Positions 1-8,372 are shown, counted from the stretch's first letter. The stretch is DNA of 15,158 nucleotides from Ophiobolus disseminans (GCA_010093685.1 MU006262.1:1-15158); one strand, 5' to 3'. Numbers and translations: made by a program. Notes: generated from the sequence alone by a model not told the origin.

Positions 1-288
1 CTATTTACTACTATAGGTATAACTCTTGAAAAGATTATTCTAGAGTATAACTAGATTTTTATCTTAAGCTAGGCTTAGTAAAAGATTTATAGTTTTTTTT
101 TTAGTTTATAACGCTAAAATATATGTACTACTATATACTTTTTTTTTTCTTTTTCTCTTCATAATATTTACACTATATAGTAGTATAATAGCTTTATTTT
201 TCTATATTAAATACTATAGAATGTAGAATTATATAGTATTAGTATTTCTCTAGACTTTATATTTTAGAATTTTAATTTACTATCTTAA
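1..288. other. AT-rich, CpG-poor tract, likely RIP-degraded flank
   Basis: This stretch is strongly A+T-rich, with long T runs, very frequent TpA steps and almost no CpG (one near 109). No coding potential is visible on either strand. Fungal repeat-induced point mutation produces this signature, so the tract may be a decayed repeat. The composition changes sharply at about 288 to GC-balanced sequence. If the DUF3435 gene to the right marks a mobile element, this tract would be outside it. That interpretation is inference; only the composition is seen. Confidence 0.6.
277..288 (+). other. TTAC(N7)A motif at the composition boundary; candidate insertion site
   Basis: The twelve bases TTACTATCTTAA fit TTAC-N7-A, a target-site pattern reported for some Starship elements. 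They sit exactly where the AT-rich tract ends and about 450 bp upstream of a DUF3435 gene reading inward, the expected place for a 5' element end. The pattern has only five fixed bases and will occur by chance in AT-rich DNA, so this is a candidate only. Confidence 0.25.
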
Positions 289-739
289 ACAATCCGACGG
301 CATTTGTGCAGCCGATTCTGGCGGTTCGTGACGCCGTTTCTGGACGCTGACTTGCCGCAAAACCTCTCTAGCCCCGCTAACGGGGGCTGGAGCGCACGTG
401 CTCTTCGGGTTTCCCACTTCGGCTGGCGCATGCATCAGGAGCCCTAACGCGCCTGATTCCCCGGTTCCTAACCAAAATGCGGCGGCAAGCTTACTCGCTA
501 CCTATTCTCACTCATGATACTGACCCATATTGCGGCCACTCGGCCAGCCGAGTACTTAAAGCTCCTTGCTCGTCTTCCTGCAGCGTCACAAAACAAGGAC
601 CGCCACCTCTCTCTTACTCTTACGCGGCCTACGTCTTGTCTGCATCAACATCCAAGCTCGAACCCCCCTAGCGCCTCTTCCCTCTCTCACACGCCCTACC
701 TCTAGACACTTTGCCTCTCTCTCGACGGACTGCGGCGAC
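289..739 (+). promoter_or_regulatory. Upstream region of the DUF3435 gene, with short repeats and a GC hairpin
   Basis: This 450-bp GC-balanced region precedes the recombinase start codon. It contains a near-identical direct repeat, gccgattctgg (311-321) and gccgtttctgg (333-343), spaced 22 bp start to start. It also has a GC-rich imperfect hairpin at 370-388 (AGCCCCG, loop CTAA, CGGGGGCT). The last ~150 bp are rich in C and T, as in many fungal leaders. Short ORFs here have no recognisable product and look like noise. If the recombinase marks a Starship, this would be the subterminal segment and could hold recombinase-binding sites, but that is inferred. Confidence 0.4.
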
Positions 740-3177
740 ATGCGACGACGTTCTTCGGTCGAAGGCTCCTCCGGTTCTTCCTACGAATCCGAAACTCTCT
801 CCGAGAGTGATTATACTGGGCCTGCAGGCGATAATGTAGACTTGGATACGGATCTGACAGACGTCGATGCAGTTGCTGATGAGGACGATGAGGACGAAGT
901 ATGGCTCTCCCCTAATGAGGATCATCCGCCTGAGCACTATCTTCAACAGCTAGAGATCTTTGATGAAGAAGAGTACACGAAGGAGGACTATAAGGACAGC
1001 AGTACTCGCCTGCTTAACCGTATAGAAGACGAGTGGAATCGGTAAGTCTCTTGTTCTCTTGTAGTCTGCGCTAGAATGCATAGGCTGACCCTAGCATAGA
1101 TGCTGGACATACCTCAAGAAAGACCACTACCGTGCCTACAAAACCGTATCCGTCGCCACTCTATACACGTTCTTCGACTGGCAACTCAGCCAGCACCGGG
1201 GGAAAGGAGGGAGGAAACGCCGAGGGACTAAGCTTGCCAGCTCCCTAGGGACGTACTGGAAGGTTTTCCGCCTAGTGTATGAAAGAGCAACTGGTGCAAA
1301 ACTTGATGGGAAGATGAATCGGAGCATGCACAAGGTATGAAGAGCCGGTCTTCTAGTTACGGTCTCATATGAGTATTTATGACTAACGTAATCAATAGGT
1401 ACTAAGGAAGCTGGCGAAGAAGCACGGTCTTAAGAAGATAGGTCGAGACAAGGCCTGCATGTATGTCGAGGATCTGGCCCGAGTGCTGCAAACGAATCTA
1501 GTAACGACCGAAAAGAGATACCCCCACGGACGGTATAGGATACAAGCCCAACTCTACCTACAACTAGGAGGGTTTACAGCGAATCGGCCCCAGGCTCTTC
1601 TCGGTCTCTGCTATCGGCATATACAGGTTGCGCTGCTACGGGATCCTGAGGGTGGCCCTCATCGAGTATTGCTAGAGTTCACCTTTGAATTCACAAAAGA
1701 GTTCCTTGGTGTCAAAGACTTGTACGTTATCACCCTTCCTGTCTGCTAGAATCTTCACGATTGCTGACTTTTTTTTCTAAGGAACACCTTCCCTCTCCCT
1801 GAAATCATGAACGACGAGACGCTTATCTTCAGTCCGCACGTCTTCCTCCTTGGCATGCTCTTCTGCGATCGGGCGTTTGCAGCCTACAATCTAACCTCCC
1901 CAGAGGAACTAAGCAGGCTTACAATTCCGCCAGGCCGCAACGAGCTACCACTCCGACTGAATCCGACATTAGACAATGTTCCCGTGTTTCGGAAAGCGGT
2001 ACGGACTCTTCATGGTTGGGACATCTCTCCTAACGAGCCTCTTCCATATTCCACCTTACTGCCGTGGATCCGGACGCTAGGCGAGGTCACGGGGTTTGCT
2101 CAAGTCACCCGTCCTTATTCGCTAAGATATGCCGGAGGGAAGGCTTTTAACGAGAACGGTAAGCCCTGCGATCTGTCTTATGCAAGGTGTAGGATGCAGC
2201 ATGCAGAATTAACGTAGTGCGTAGGCAATGTCAGCGAGGCTATGCAGAACCTGATGATGGGGCACGCCAGCATAGCGACATTCTTGAAGCACTACCTCTC
2301 ACGGCGCATTACGGTTGACACGCAGGCTGTCGTTCGAGGCATCCAGCCCCAGGCAGCCCTCATGCGGGCGGCTTGTACGATGAGCCGTTCGATTGATTGT
2401 CGTCGGCCACGACGACTCACACCGGAACAGTCTGCATCCGTGAACGATGATCCTTACGTTCGTTCCCTGCTTGATCGACGAGAGCAACTCAAACGTACCG
2501 TTTCTAATGCAACAAAACATCCCAAGTACAAAGCGCTTACTTCCAAGATCAATCGGGAGAAGCAGTGTCGACGGCATGCCCTTCTGCAGGAGGTCAAGGA
2601 ACGCTGGGAATTTGAACAGCCCGTGCGTGATGTCGAGCAGCAGCTTGCTGGTAGGGAAATCAAGGACGATCCGGAGCTGGTTCACGACGCTATGCTCCTG
2701 GCTCAAGAGGAACTAGCCGACTCGGTCCTGTCGAAACCAGGGACCACTGTAGAAAAGGAGATGGACAGGCGCAATAAGGCCATTTGTGCAGTTACCTTGT
2801 ACTGTGGTTTCGAAGAGGGGGGAATGAACCCTACCCGAACAGGGGGGCGGAGCAAGAACGCTGCCTCACCCATCAAGAGCCAGCTAGAATACGAAGAAGA
2901 AGCGTTGGAAGCAGCCAAGGTATCGGTGCTCAAGGAGAAACGGCCAACGGTATGTTTTCTTTGCCTAGGCAACGAAGGACTGCCGGTGGCACTGCGCATA
3001 TATCGCTTTAGTACCCCAGGCGATCTCAGCAAGCATTTCGGACGCAAGCACTTAAAACACATTAAGGGAGGGGAGGGTCTTAGCTGCAAGATTTGTAAGG
3101 TGTCCTTCGCACACAAGATGCACTTGCAACGACATGCCCAAGACATCCACGGAACCGTCTCCCCTAGGCGCTCCTAA
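740..3177 (+). CDS. DUF3435 tyrosine recombinase with C-terminal C2H2 zinc fingers (Starship captain-like), 5 exons
   Basis: The proposed model is join(740-1041, 1100-1334, 1399-1721, 1782-2158, 2225-3177), giving 729 residues. Introns of 58, 64, 60 and 66 nt have donors GTAAGT, GTATGA, GTACGT and GTAAGC; the third uses an AAG acceptor, forced because the nearest upstream TAG acceptor runs into a stop. Residues 1-65 are acidic and Ser-rich. The recombinase core shows Arg242 (in NRPQ), Tyr399-x-x-Arg402, Gly425-His426 and Tyr436 in a GH-x9-Y arrangement, the standard order of tyrosine recombinase catalytic residues. Residues 480-600 are charged and helical. Two zinc fingers follow: an atypical one with C656, C659, H683, H688, and a regular one with C700, C703, H716, H721 (C-x2-C-x12-H-x4-H). 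DUF3435 proteins are the captain recombinases that move Starships, acting in the nucleus on element ends. The frame is open and the catalytic residues are kept, so the protein may be active. Some DUF3435 genes are solitary, so element membership is inferred. Confidence 0.88.
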
Positions 3178-3446
3178 GATCGCTGCTACTCTTCTTATAG
3201 GAAATGAATGGTAAGGCATACAATAAGATTCACGAGTCTAACTGCCGCTTCTATGCAACCACAACAAGAATTACTTTAACTGCATCCTCGTATGCTTTGA
3301 TATTCATTTTTGCTACCTGTCTATTTCGCCCAAGAACTCCAGATATAACTATCTTCCTTACTCATTCCCATATTATCAGGCGTAGAATGAAATCGTATGC
3401 AGGAGATTGCTGCCATAGCTCCTTCACTTGTAATAGAGGGGAAAAC
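3178..3446. other. Intergenic space between convergent genes
   Basis: This 269-bp gap lies between the stops of the recombinase gene and the convergent kinase-HAD-PRTase gene, and should hold both 3' UTRs. A short open frame at 3204-3455 has no protein-like composition or recognisable motif. Nothing else is seen. Confidence 0.5.
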
Positions 3447-5558
3447 TTAGGCTAGGTGCGTTGTGTTAAACAAGCGGTTGCCTGTATCAGTAGTGCCACT
3501 TCCAGTAAACTTGTTGTTGGAAAGGCGGAGAGCGACCAAACTAACATTTCCATAACGTCGGCCAAGTGTTTCAAGTCTGCCGCCTGACACGAACTCAGTC
3601 TGTACAACGCCAGCGACTACTACAATGCGAATAGTAGCATGTAGCTTGCGGATGGCTTGCACAAAGTGTACAACTGTCTTGCCGCTGTTCAGCACTGAAT
3701 CAACCAGCACTACGGCGCCGTGTTCCTGCAGATGGTGGAGCTTGATGTCGTCAGGGCAGCCGGCGTGAACAAACATGGCGAGCGGAAAGGCGTCACTGAC
3801 ACCAAGCGCCATAAACTCTCCGCCACGCATAAGCGCTACAACTGATGTCTGCTGCTCGTGGAGAAGTCGATGGCCGGTCGTCTGATGGCCCTGGACGTGT
3901 GGAATCGTGAATTCTTCAACGCCAATTATGCTGGCCAAGAACTCAGTGCCTAGGTACCACCCGATGCGTCGATGAGCCTCCCTCAGGGCAGGTCCAGCTA
4001 CTCTTGCATCACGCGTTGGTGTCATGAGCAATTGGGCTGCTGTCCTTTCGGTCGCTTGGAAGACTTGAAGACGGCGGCAGCAGAGGACCGAATCGACAAA
4101 GGCAGACGCCAGTGGCTCGCGCCGAAGACACCTCTGGGTACCTCTTATCTTTACAAGAGAGAGGCCGGCGCTAATGTAAGGCTGCGCGAGCTGGATCAGT
4201 GGAAGCATAGTAGTGTCGAGCCGAGGTGTCGCATTGCTGGGCAGCATGGCCTGACGCGCCTGGAGACCGTTGTCAATGGCCTTGATCAAGGCCGCGTCCA
4301 TTGTCTTGCTCCTAAAATCCTCCTCGCCAGACACGACAATGGCCTCGTCTGCCTTGCATAGCATCTCCAAGTCCAACGGACTGTCCCCAAATGCCCAGAC
4401 ATAGATCCGGTAGACATTTTGCAGGCGGGTGACCAAGGCAGCTTTTACTGCAGCGGTAACAACAAAGCCGTCTGCGATGCGGCACCCACCGATGACACTG
4501 ACTGTCTCAGACAAACCCTCTCGCTGTAGCACCTTGTCCCAGATCTGCTTGAGGCCACAAGTGACGACTATTGCGCCGATATGCTTGTGTTTGGCTACAA
4601 GGTGCAGCAACGATACGAATTCAGGATACATCGTTACTTCTGCTGCCACATCTTGGCAGAGAACATCAAACTCCTGATCATCGGCCGTCTCTTCGTAGAG
4701 CAAGACAGCTTGGCGGAAGGCAGTGTACGAGTAGCCTAACGGGCCACTGAAGAGCGCCTTCAGTGGGCCGTCTTCGCACTTAGAGACCCGCTTCCAGAAT
4801 AGCTTTCCAGTGTCCACCGCAGCCAACGTCCTGTCCGCGTCCATGACCAACACGGTCTCACGTTGACCCTGACTAGCAAGGACCTCGTCCAGCTTCCCTT
4901 GGACCTGGGATAGGTTGTACTCTTCAGTATGACGTTGGAAATCTTGCACCAGCACCGACACTTTCTCCAGCAAGGTTTGTGGCAACTTAGGCGAGGATAG
5001 AGCAGAGAACAGGATTCCGTTTTCACGACAGAGGCGCTGTAATTCAGCCTTTTCGATCTCCTGCCATTTGCCAAGGTGTTCGACTGATGCAAACGGACGG
5101 ATTCTGTTCGGGTCGTTTTGACGACGTTGCGCGACGACGCTAGCAGGAACGTCCAAGTAGAGTATGTGGGTGATAGTGTGGAGGTCATGTTGAGTACATA
5201 CTACATGGCCCACTTCCTCCTCCTCCTGCCAGAACATGAAATGGCCGGCAACAACTCCAACCTTTCTGCTTTCGGTGCATTCTCTTCCAATCTTGTCGAT
5301 CGCAAACTTGCGCCAGTGCTCTTTCTCATTCTCCTCAAGTTGCTGAAATGCATGGAGCCCGCCAGGAACGACCGTAGCAATCACCTCAGAGCCATCATAG
5401 AAGGCAAAAGAGTCCGTTCCAAGCTTTTGCTTTAGCAGGTTCAGGAGAGACGTCTTGCCAGAACCGGGAACTCCGTAAACGCCAACTACGACTGCCTTGT
5501 CCTTGGAGGTGGATCGAGGGTTCGCTAATAGCGGAGGATCTGCTGTTCGGTCTGACAT
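3447..5558 (-). CDS. Tri-domain protein: P-loop kinase-like / HAD phosphatase-like / uracil phosphoribosyltransferase-like
   Basis: This single-exon gene encodes 703 residues, with its ATG at 5558 in good context (A at -3). Domain 1 (about 20-210) carries Walker A GVPGSGKT at residues 29-36 and resembles small-molecule P-loop kinases. Domain 2 (about 235-430) has HAD motif I D240-A-D-R-T244, Thr333 (motif II position), Lys372 and GDSPLD at 391-396, as in phosphoserine-phosphatase-like HAD enzymes. Domain 3 (about 484-703) has the UPRTase order: ALMRGG near 575, a PRPP-loop-like D620-SVLNSGKT628, and a C-terminal TDTGNRLF near 690-697 matching the uracil-binding GDAGDRLFGT region. UPRTase joins uracil to PRPP to make UMP; kinase and phosphatase modules on one chain suggest nucleotide or nucleoside salvage or detoxification, but substrates cannot be read from sequence. 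The PRPP loop deviates from the classical sequence (Asn624, Lys627), so activity is uncertain. All three domains look intact. No signal peptide or membrane segment is seen, so it is probably cytosolic. It converges on the recombinase gene. Confidence 0.85.
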   Translation of the reverse strand: MSDRTADPPLLANPRSTSKDKAVVVGVYGVPGSGKTSLLNLLKQKLGTDSFAFYDGSEVIATVVPGGLHAFQQLEENEKEHWRKFAIDKIGRECTESRKVGVVAGHFMFWQEEEEVGHVVCTQHDLHTITHILYLDVPASVVAQRRQNDPNRIRPFASVEHLGKWQEIEKAELQRLCRENGILFSALSSPKLPQTLLEKVSVLVQDFQRHTEEYNLSQVQGKLDEVLASQGQRETVLVMDADRTLAAVDTGKLFWKRVSKCEDGPLKALFSGPLGYSYTAFRQAVLLYEETADDQEFDVLCQDVAAEVTMYPEFVSLLHLVAKHKHIGAIVVTCGLKQIWDKVLQREGLSETVSVIGGCRIADGFVVTAAVKAALVTRLQNVYRIYVWAFGDSPLDLEMLCKADEAIVVSGEEDFRSKTMDAALIKAIDNGLQARQAMLPSNATPRLDTTMLPLIQLAQPYISAGLSLVKIRGTQRCLRREPLASAFVDSVLCCRRLQVFQATERTAAQLLMTPTRDARVAGPALREAHRRIGWYLGTEFLASIIGVEEFTIPHVQGHQTTGHRLLHEQQTSVVALMRGGEFMALGVSDAFPLAMFVHAGCPDDIKLHHLQEHGAVVLVDSVLNSGKTVVHFVQAIRKLHATIRIVVVAGVVQTEFVSGGRLETLGRRYGNVSLVALRLSNNKFTGSGTTDTGNRLFNTTHLA

Positions 5559-6172
5559 GCTGCCGTTTGCGGTGTTGTCACCTATAGATGTCGTGAGAAC
5601 TGACTGAGTTCCAGAAGGAAGGGACTAGAGTATTGAGGCTGAAGGTGTTGAGGCCGAAGGTATTGAGTAATAGGTGCAGAATATAGAAGGTAGTGAGGAG
5701 GGGTTGATTAATATAGGTGACGGCAGGTCCGAATGTTCTAGGTGAGAGGAGGCGTATGCATGGGCGGGAAATCGTGTTTGTTATTAGTGGGGCATGGCGG
5801 ACAAACGATAGTATTGTGCAAGCGGCTGGCCAAGAAAAGCTCGTAGTAAGTGAAAGAAAGAGTTAGATGACTTATTTGTTGCTTAACTCCGCATTTTGCT
5901 AACAATAATTGTATCAGCTGACAATTGTTTGTTTTGGCAAAGAGATAGCGGTGCAGTCAATGATTTGCTGCATGCGCGTTTGTTCAGGTCATTAGGCCAT
6001 AGAGGCAAATGACGATGCTGCTAGAAACTTCGTTAGTTAGTGTAAGAGGTAGTGCAACGTGGGCATATGACTCGCCCTTTGTGATCCTTAGCCTCTCTTC
6101 TCCCCCATCTCCTAGATACCTACCATCTCGTCTAGAACGCTGATATAAACGACCCTCACGCTGGCGACACTC
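5559..6172 (-). promoter_or_regulatory. Upstream region of the tri-domain gene with a short tandem repeat
   Basis: There is no credible gene in this ~610-bp stretch. It must contain the promoter of the minus-strand tri-domain gene. At 5633-5667 there are two and a third copies of a 15-bp unit (ttgaggctgaaggtg, then ttgaggccgaaggta, then ttgag). The rest is mixed-composition sequence with no clear TATA box. The right end, rich in C and T (about 6080-6120), looks like a leader for something reading rightward. Confidence 0.4.
5633..5667. repeat. 15-bp tandem repeat, about 2.3 copies
   Basis: Unit 1 (5633-5647, ttgaggctgaaggtg) and unit 2 (5648-5662, ttgaggccgaaggta) differ at two positions, and a five-base partial third copy follows. 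It lies about 75-110 bp upstream of the tri-domain gene's start codon. It could be a regulatory repeat or simple slippage. Confidence 0.6.
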
Positions 6173-6400
6173 ATGTTCAATCTTTTATGGACCGCCTCAC
6201 GCAGTATTACCTCCACTGTCAGAGCTTCTTCTCTCAGAGTCCCCATTCTTGGGTTGCCTGCGCAGTATTTGGCAACGGCGTTGCACTCCCCGATCAGCAA
6301 AACATTATGAAAATGAAGCTATGCGCCGTGGGCTTAAATGTGGATACATCGGAAACATACTATGTTCCGACTATGAGAGATCATCCAGACCGCGGTTCTG
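6173..6400 (+). pseudogene. Possible broken copy of a mitochondrial ribosomal protein bL36m (RTC6)-like gene
   Basis: From an ATG at 6173 a 45-codon frame (6173-6310) begins MFN and is rich in Ser, Arg and Ala with no acidic residues, a good mitochondrial presequence and similar in style to the leader of fungal bL36m. The frame then stops at TGA 6308, exactly where the mature protein should begin. In another frame, 6321-6400 reads MRRG...YIGNILCSD, which loosely recalls the VRRKG-YVYIICS stretch of bL36. The upstream sequence is CT-rich, as in a real fungal leader. The reading is that this is a decayed copy with a deletion and frameshifts. The similarity is judged by eye and weak in the second half. 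The alternative is the open 90-codon frame at 6187-6459, which has no recognisable family and is likely chance. Confidence 0.3.
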
Positions 6401-6616
6401 TCTTTGTAGACGCTAGAGGCAGCACAGTCGACGTGTATGTGGAGGATAGGGTGGTCTAAGTGATACAAAAGGTATCTGCGCCTACTGCATCGCAATCTTA
6501 CGCAATAACCCCTTCCGCGCCTACGGTATCCTATCAGCAAACTCCATCCGATTAGATTTGGAATACCGAATACAAAAGGTACTACTGTACAAGTGGATTA
6601 AAGTATGTATATTTGA

Positions 6617-6662
6617 TTTTCTCGCTACGGTGTGATATTCGCTACGTAGTGGGGGATATTAG
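6617..6662 (+). repeat. 46-bp repeat, copy A (inverted partner at 14051-14096)
   Basis: Counting directly, 40 of 46 bases match the reverse complement of 14051-14096 without gaps. The motif contains the sub-repeat tcgctac twice and ends in the conserved block agtgggggatattag. Most differences are transitions that fit C-to-T decay in this copy. It could be a terminal repeat of an old DNA transposon or MITE. Confidence 0.75.
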
Positions 6663-6870
6663 ATGATTATTATTATTTCGATATATGTAGACAATAACGT
6701 TGGCGCATTTAAAAGATATACAGTAATTAATTATTGTATTTTTTCCTGCGCGGCGGGTTTTCCTGCAGGCAGGGAGGGATGTTAAACAAAATGTATTCAG
6801 TAGAGTGCTGGACACCAGATGCGTTTTAGTGAGTGCAGCAAGTGTACGAGACGTCTTGACGACGCGGAGA

Positions 6871-6897
6871 AGTTTGGTGTTCTTCAGGGTCCACGCT
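6871..6897 (+). repeat. 27-bp repeat, copy A (direct partner at 13878-13904)
   Basis: Of 27 bases, 24 match 13878-13904 in the same orientation (core ttggtgttc-tcagggtcc). Weaker similarity seems to continue about 60 bp further downstream. Both copies lie within about 260 bp of a copy of the 46-bp repeat, so both probably derive from the same dispersed family. Confidence 0.6.
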
Positions 6898-7005
6898 AGA
6901 CATTGTGGGGTAGCCTAACCCTCAAAAGCATGGGTGTTCGTGCGGGGAAATTAGCAGCCTTCCTATCCCTCCATTTCCCAGCATTCCGAATCACCAAGAG
7001 CCCAT

Positions 7006-7962
7006 CTAGGCAGGCCTGGTGGCTCTGATCTTTTCATTGCCTCCTGAGGTCAGCACGGCCGCAACGGCGGTCCACAATACCAAGATTAGGGCGCACGCGC
7101 AAGCGCCGAAGGACAGCCTGCCAACCTCACCTCTATCGACTACGATCCATGCAGGTAGTTTCTCAGCAGATCGCAAGATCTCGTGTAATACCGAAGCCAG
7201 CACCATTAGTGGAGTGCATAATATGACACCTAATACAACCGTAGCTAGGACACGCAGGGTAATACCCAGCTGACATAGCCACCTCAGCGCCCATGGCAGC
7301 GCTCCTAATTCCAGACACATGGATGTGATCGTCAGCAAACTCATCAAAACAATTTCTGTAATTAGAATACCCGGCACGGTGTGAGACGATAGCTTGTTCC
7401 AAGGGCCCATCAGCGAAGACAGTTGGTCGCCTCGCTCACGGAGAGCGTCTTCGACCACATCGGGCAACTTGTGGATATTTTCTGGCAGCAGACTTGACAA
7501 GTTCAGCGGCAGGTCTCTGCAATCGGTTGCGTGCTTAGATTCAACGCAGAACTGTCGTGTACCGAGTGAGTAGGTGTGCGGGATGCGGTTTTCTACGTCT
7601 TCAACTGATGCAGCGGCAGAACTTAGCGCGCCTTGTGCTTGGCCAGCTGCATTAGCAACCCCAGTTGCCGCTGCGGAGAGAGCACTGCTAAACCCGTCGT
7701 GTATGTCTTCAAGGAGACCACGATCTCGAAGTACACGTGAGGGATGCGCCGTCAAGGATAATGCCGGCTGGCTGAAGAGAGCATCGGTTAGATTAACCTT
7801 AAGGCATTAGCGTCCGCGACTAGTCTTTCTCTTGTGACATACGTGCAGAGTAGCAATGCCAGACTTAGTGTACTGCTCAGTGCAGAGCACTCGAAGCGCA
7901 ATAATTGTTAGAGTTGTACAGATAATCGCAGATATAACGGAAAATAGCACCTCTTTGCGCAT
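7006..7962 (-). CDS. SUR7/PalI-like four-helix membrane protein, 2 exons
   Basis: The proposed model is complement(join(7006-7797, 7843-7962)), 303 residues. The ATG at 7962 begins MRKEV and runs straight into TM1 (about residues 6-26). The 45-nt intron has donor GTATGT, a CTAAT branch-like site and an AAG acceptor; splicing joins LH to VNLT and keeps the frame. A long Ala/Ser-rich loop (41-180) carries Cys124 and Cys133, followed by TM2 (181-204), TM3 (217-244) and TM4 (268-291). One N-terminal helix, a large Cys-containing outer loop and three C-terminal helices is the layout of fungal SUR7/PalI-type proteins, which work at the plasma membrane (eisosomes, pH sensing). No family signature is strong enough to name a member. 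The alternative is an unspliced 249-codon frame that would lack TM1 and an ATG, which is less likely. Confidence 0.65.
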
Positions 7963-8372
7963 AATGACTAGATTATGCTCGTCTAAAACTGCTAGAGAAG
8001 GATACAAGGACACAATTATGTGCAGAAAGAGAATCCTCTCAATGTTACTTGAGATTCTACGTAGCTAAGACAAGGAAAGGGACCCATATAGCCTCGCAAA
8101 GTCCCTGTTCTAGGTTTCCTTATTTATTTAATTAGACCACGCAGGATATTTATAGAATAGAGCCCATAATTGGCCTCTTCTTAACTATGTATAATACAGC
8201 TATAGTCTTGTTACATCTTACACCTTCGAAGATGTTCTACTTTTAAGCTCGGCTTAACAACTAGTACCTAGGTACTGCACTTCTATCCTTTTTAAGGTTT
8301 GCTAAAAGATTTATTACCAACGTAAGCTCTCTCTACGAGCGCAATAGCAGGCAGACTTATCTAAGAACTAGC
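7963..8372. other. Intergenic region between divergent genes, with a 14-bp palindrome
   Basis: This 410-bp gap separates the membrane-protein gene (reading left) from the 107-residue coiled-coil gene (reading right), so it should contain both promoters. Parts are AT-rich (8110-8220). It holds the perfect palindrome AGTACCTAGGTACT (8263-8276). Pieces at 8241-8259 and 8303-8314 resemble 63-90 in the left AT-rich tract; taaaagatttat is an exact 12-mer match. No gene is seen. Confidence 0.45.
8263..8276. repeat. Perfect 14-bp palindrome AGTACCTAGGTACT
   Basis: The sequence reads identically on both strands. A shorter version of the same core (tacctaggta) occurs near 11423-11432. It could be a dimeric transcription-factor site or a recurring fungal low-complexity motif; nothing in the window decides this. 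Confidence 0.7.

Larger units (their letters stand above)
6401..7005. other. Gene-free degenerate region containing repeat copies
   Basis: No credible coding frame is seen. The stretch 6540-6740 is AT-rich. It contains the 46-bp motif at 6617-6662, whose inverted copy lies at 14051-14096, and a 27-bp motif at 6871-6897, repeated directly at 13878-13904. It is probably the remnant of a dispersed element, with the 3' UTR of the membrane-protein gene at its right end. Confidence 0.45.

Noticed and set aside
477..1045. Overlapping open frames upstream of the recombinase ATG, including one in frame from 566
   Set aside because: The region is C/T-rich leader; the in-frame extension from 566 adds residues with no DUF3435-like character, and 740 has a better start context.
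2299..3146. Long antisense open frames (135 and 147 codons) opposite the recombinase gene
   Set aside because: They are opposite a coding region with conserved catalytic residues and zinc fingers, have no recognisable motifs, and are expected shadows of the sense frame.
3972..5435. Plus-strand open frames within the tri-domain gene
   Set aside because: They overlap the strongly supported 703-residue frame and have low-complexity, non-protein-like translations.
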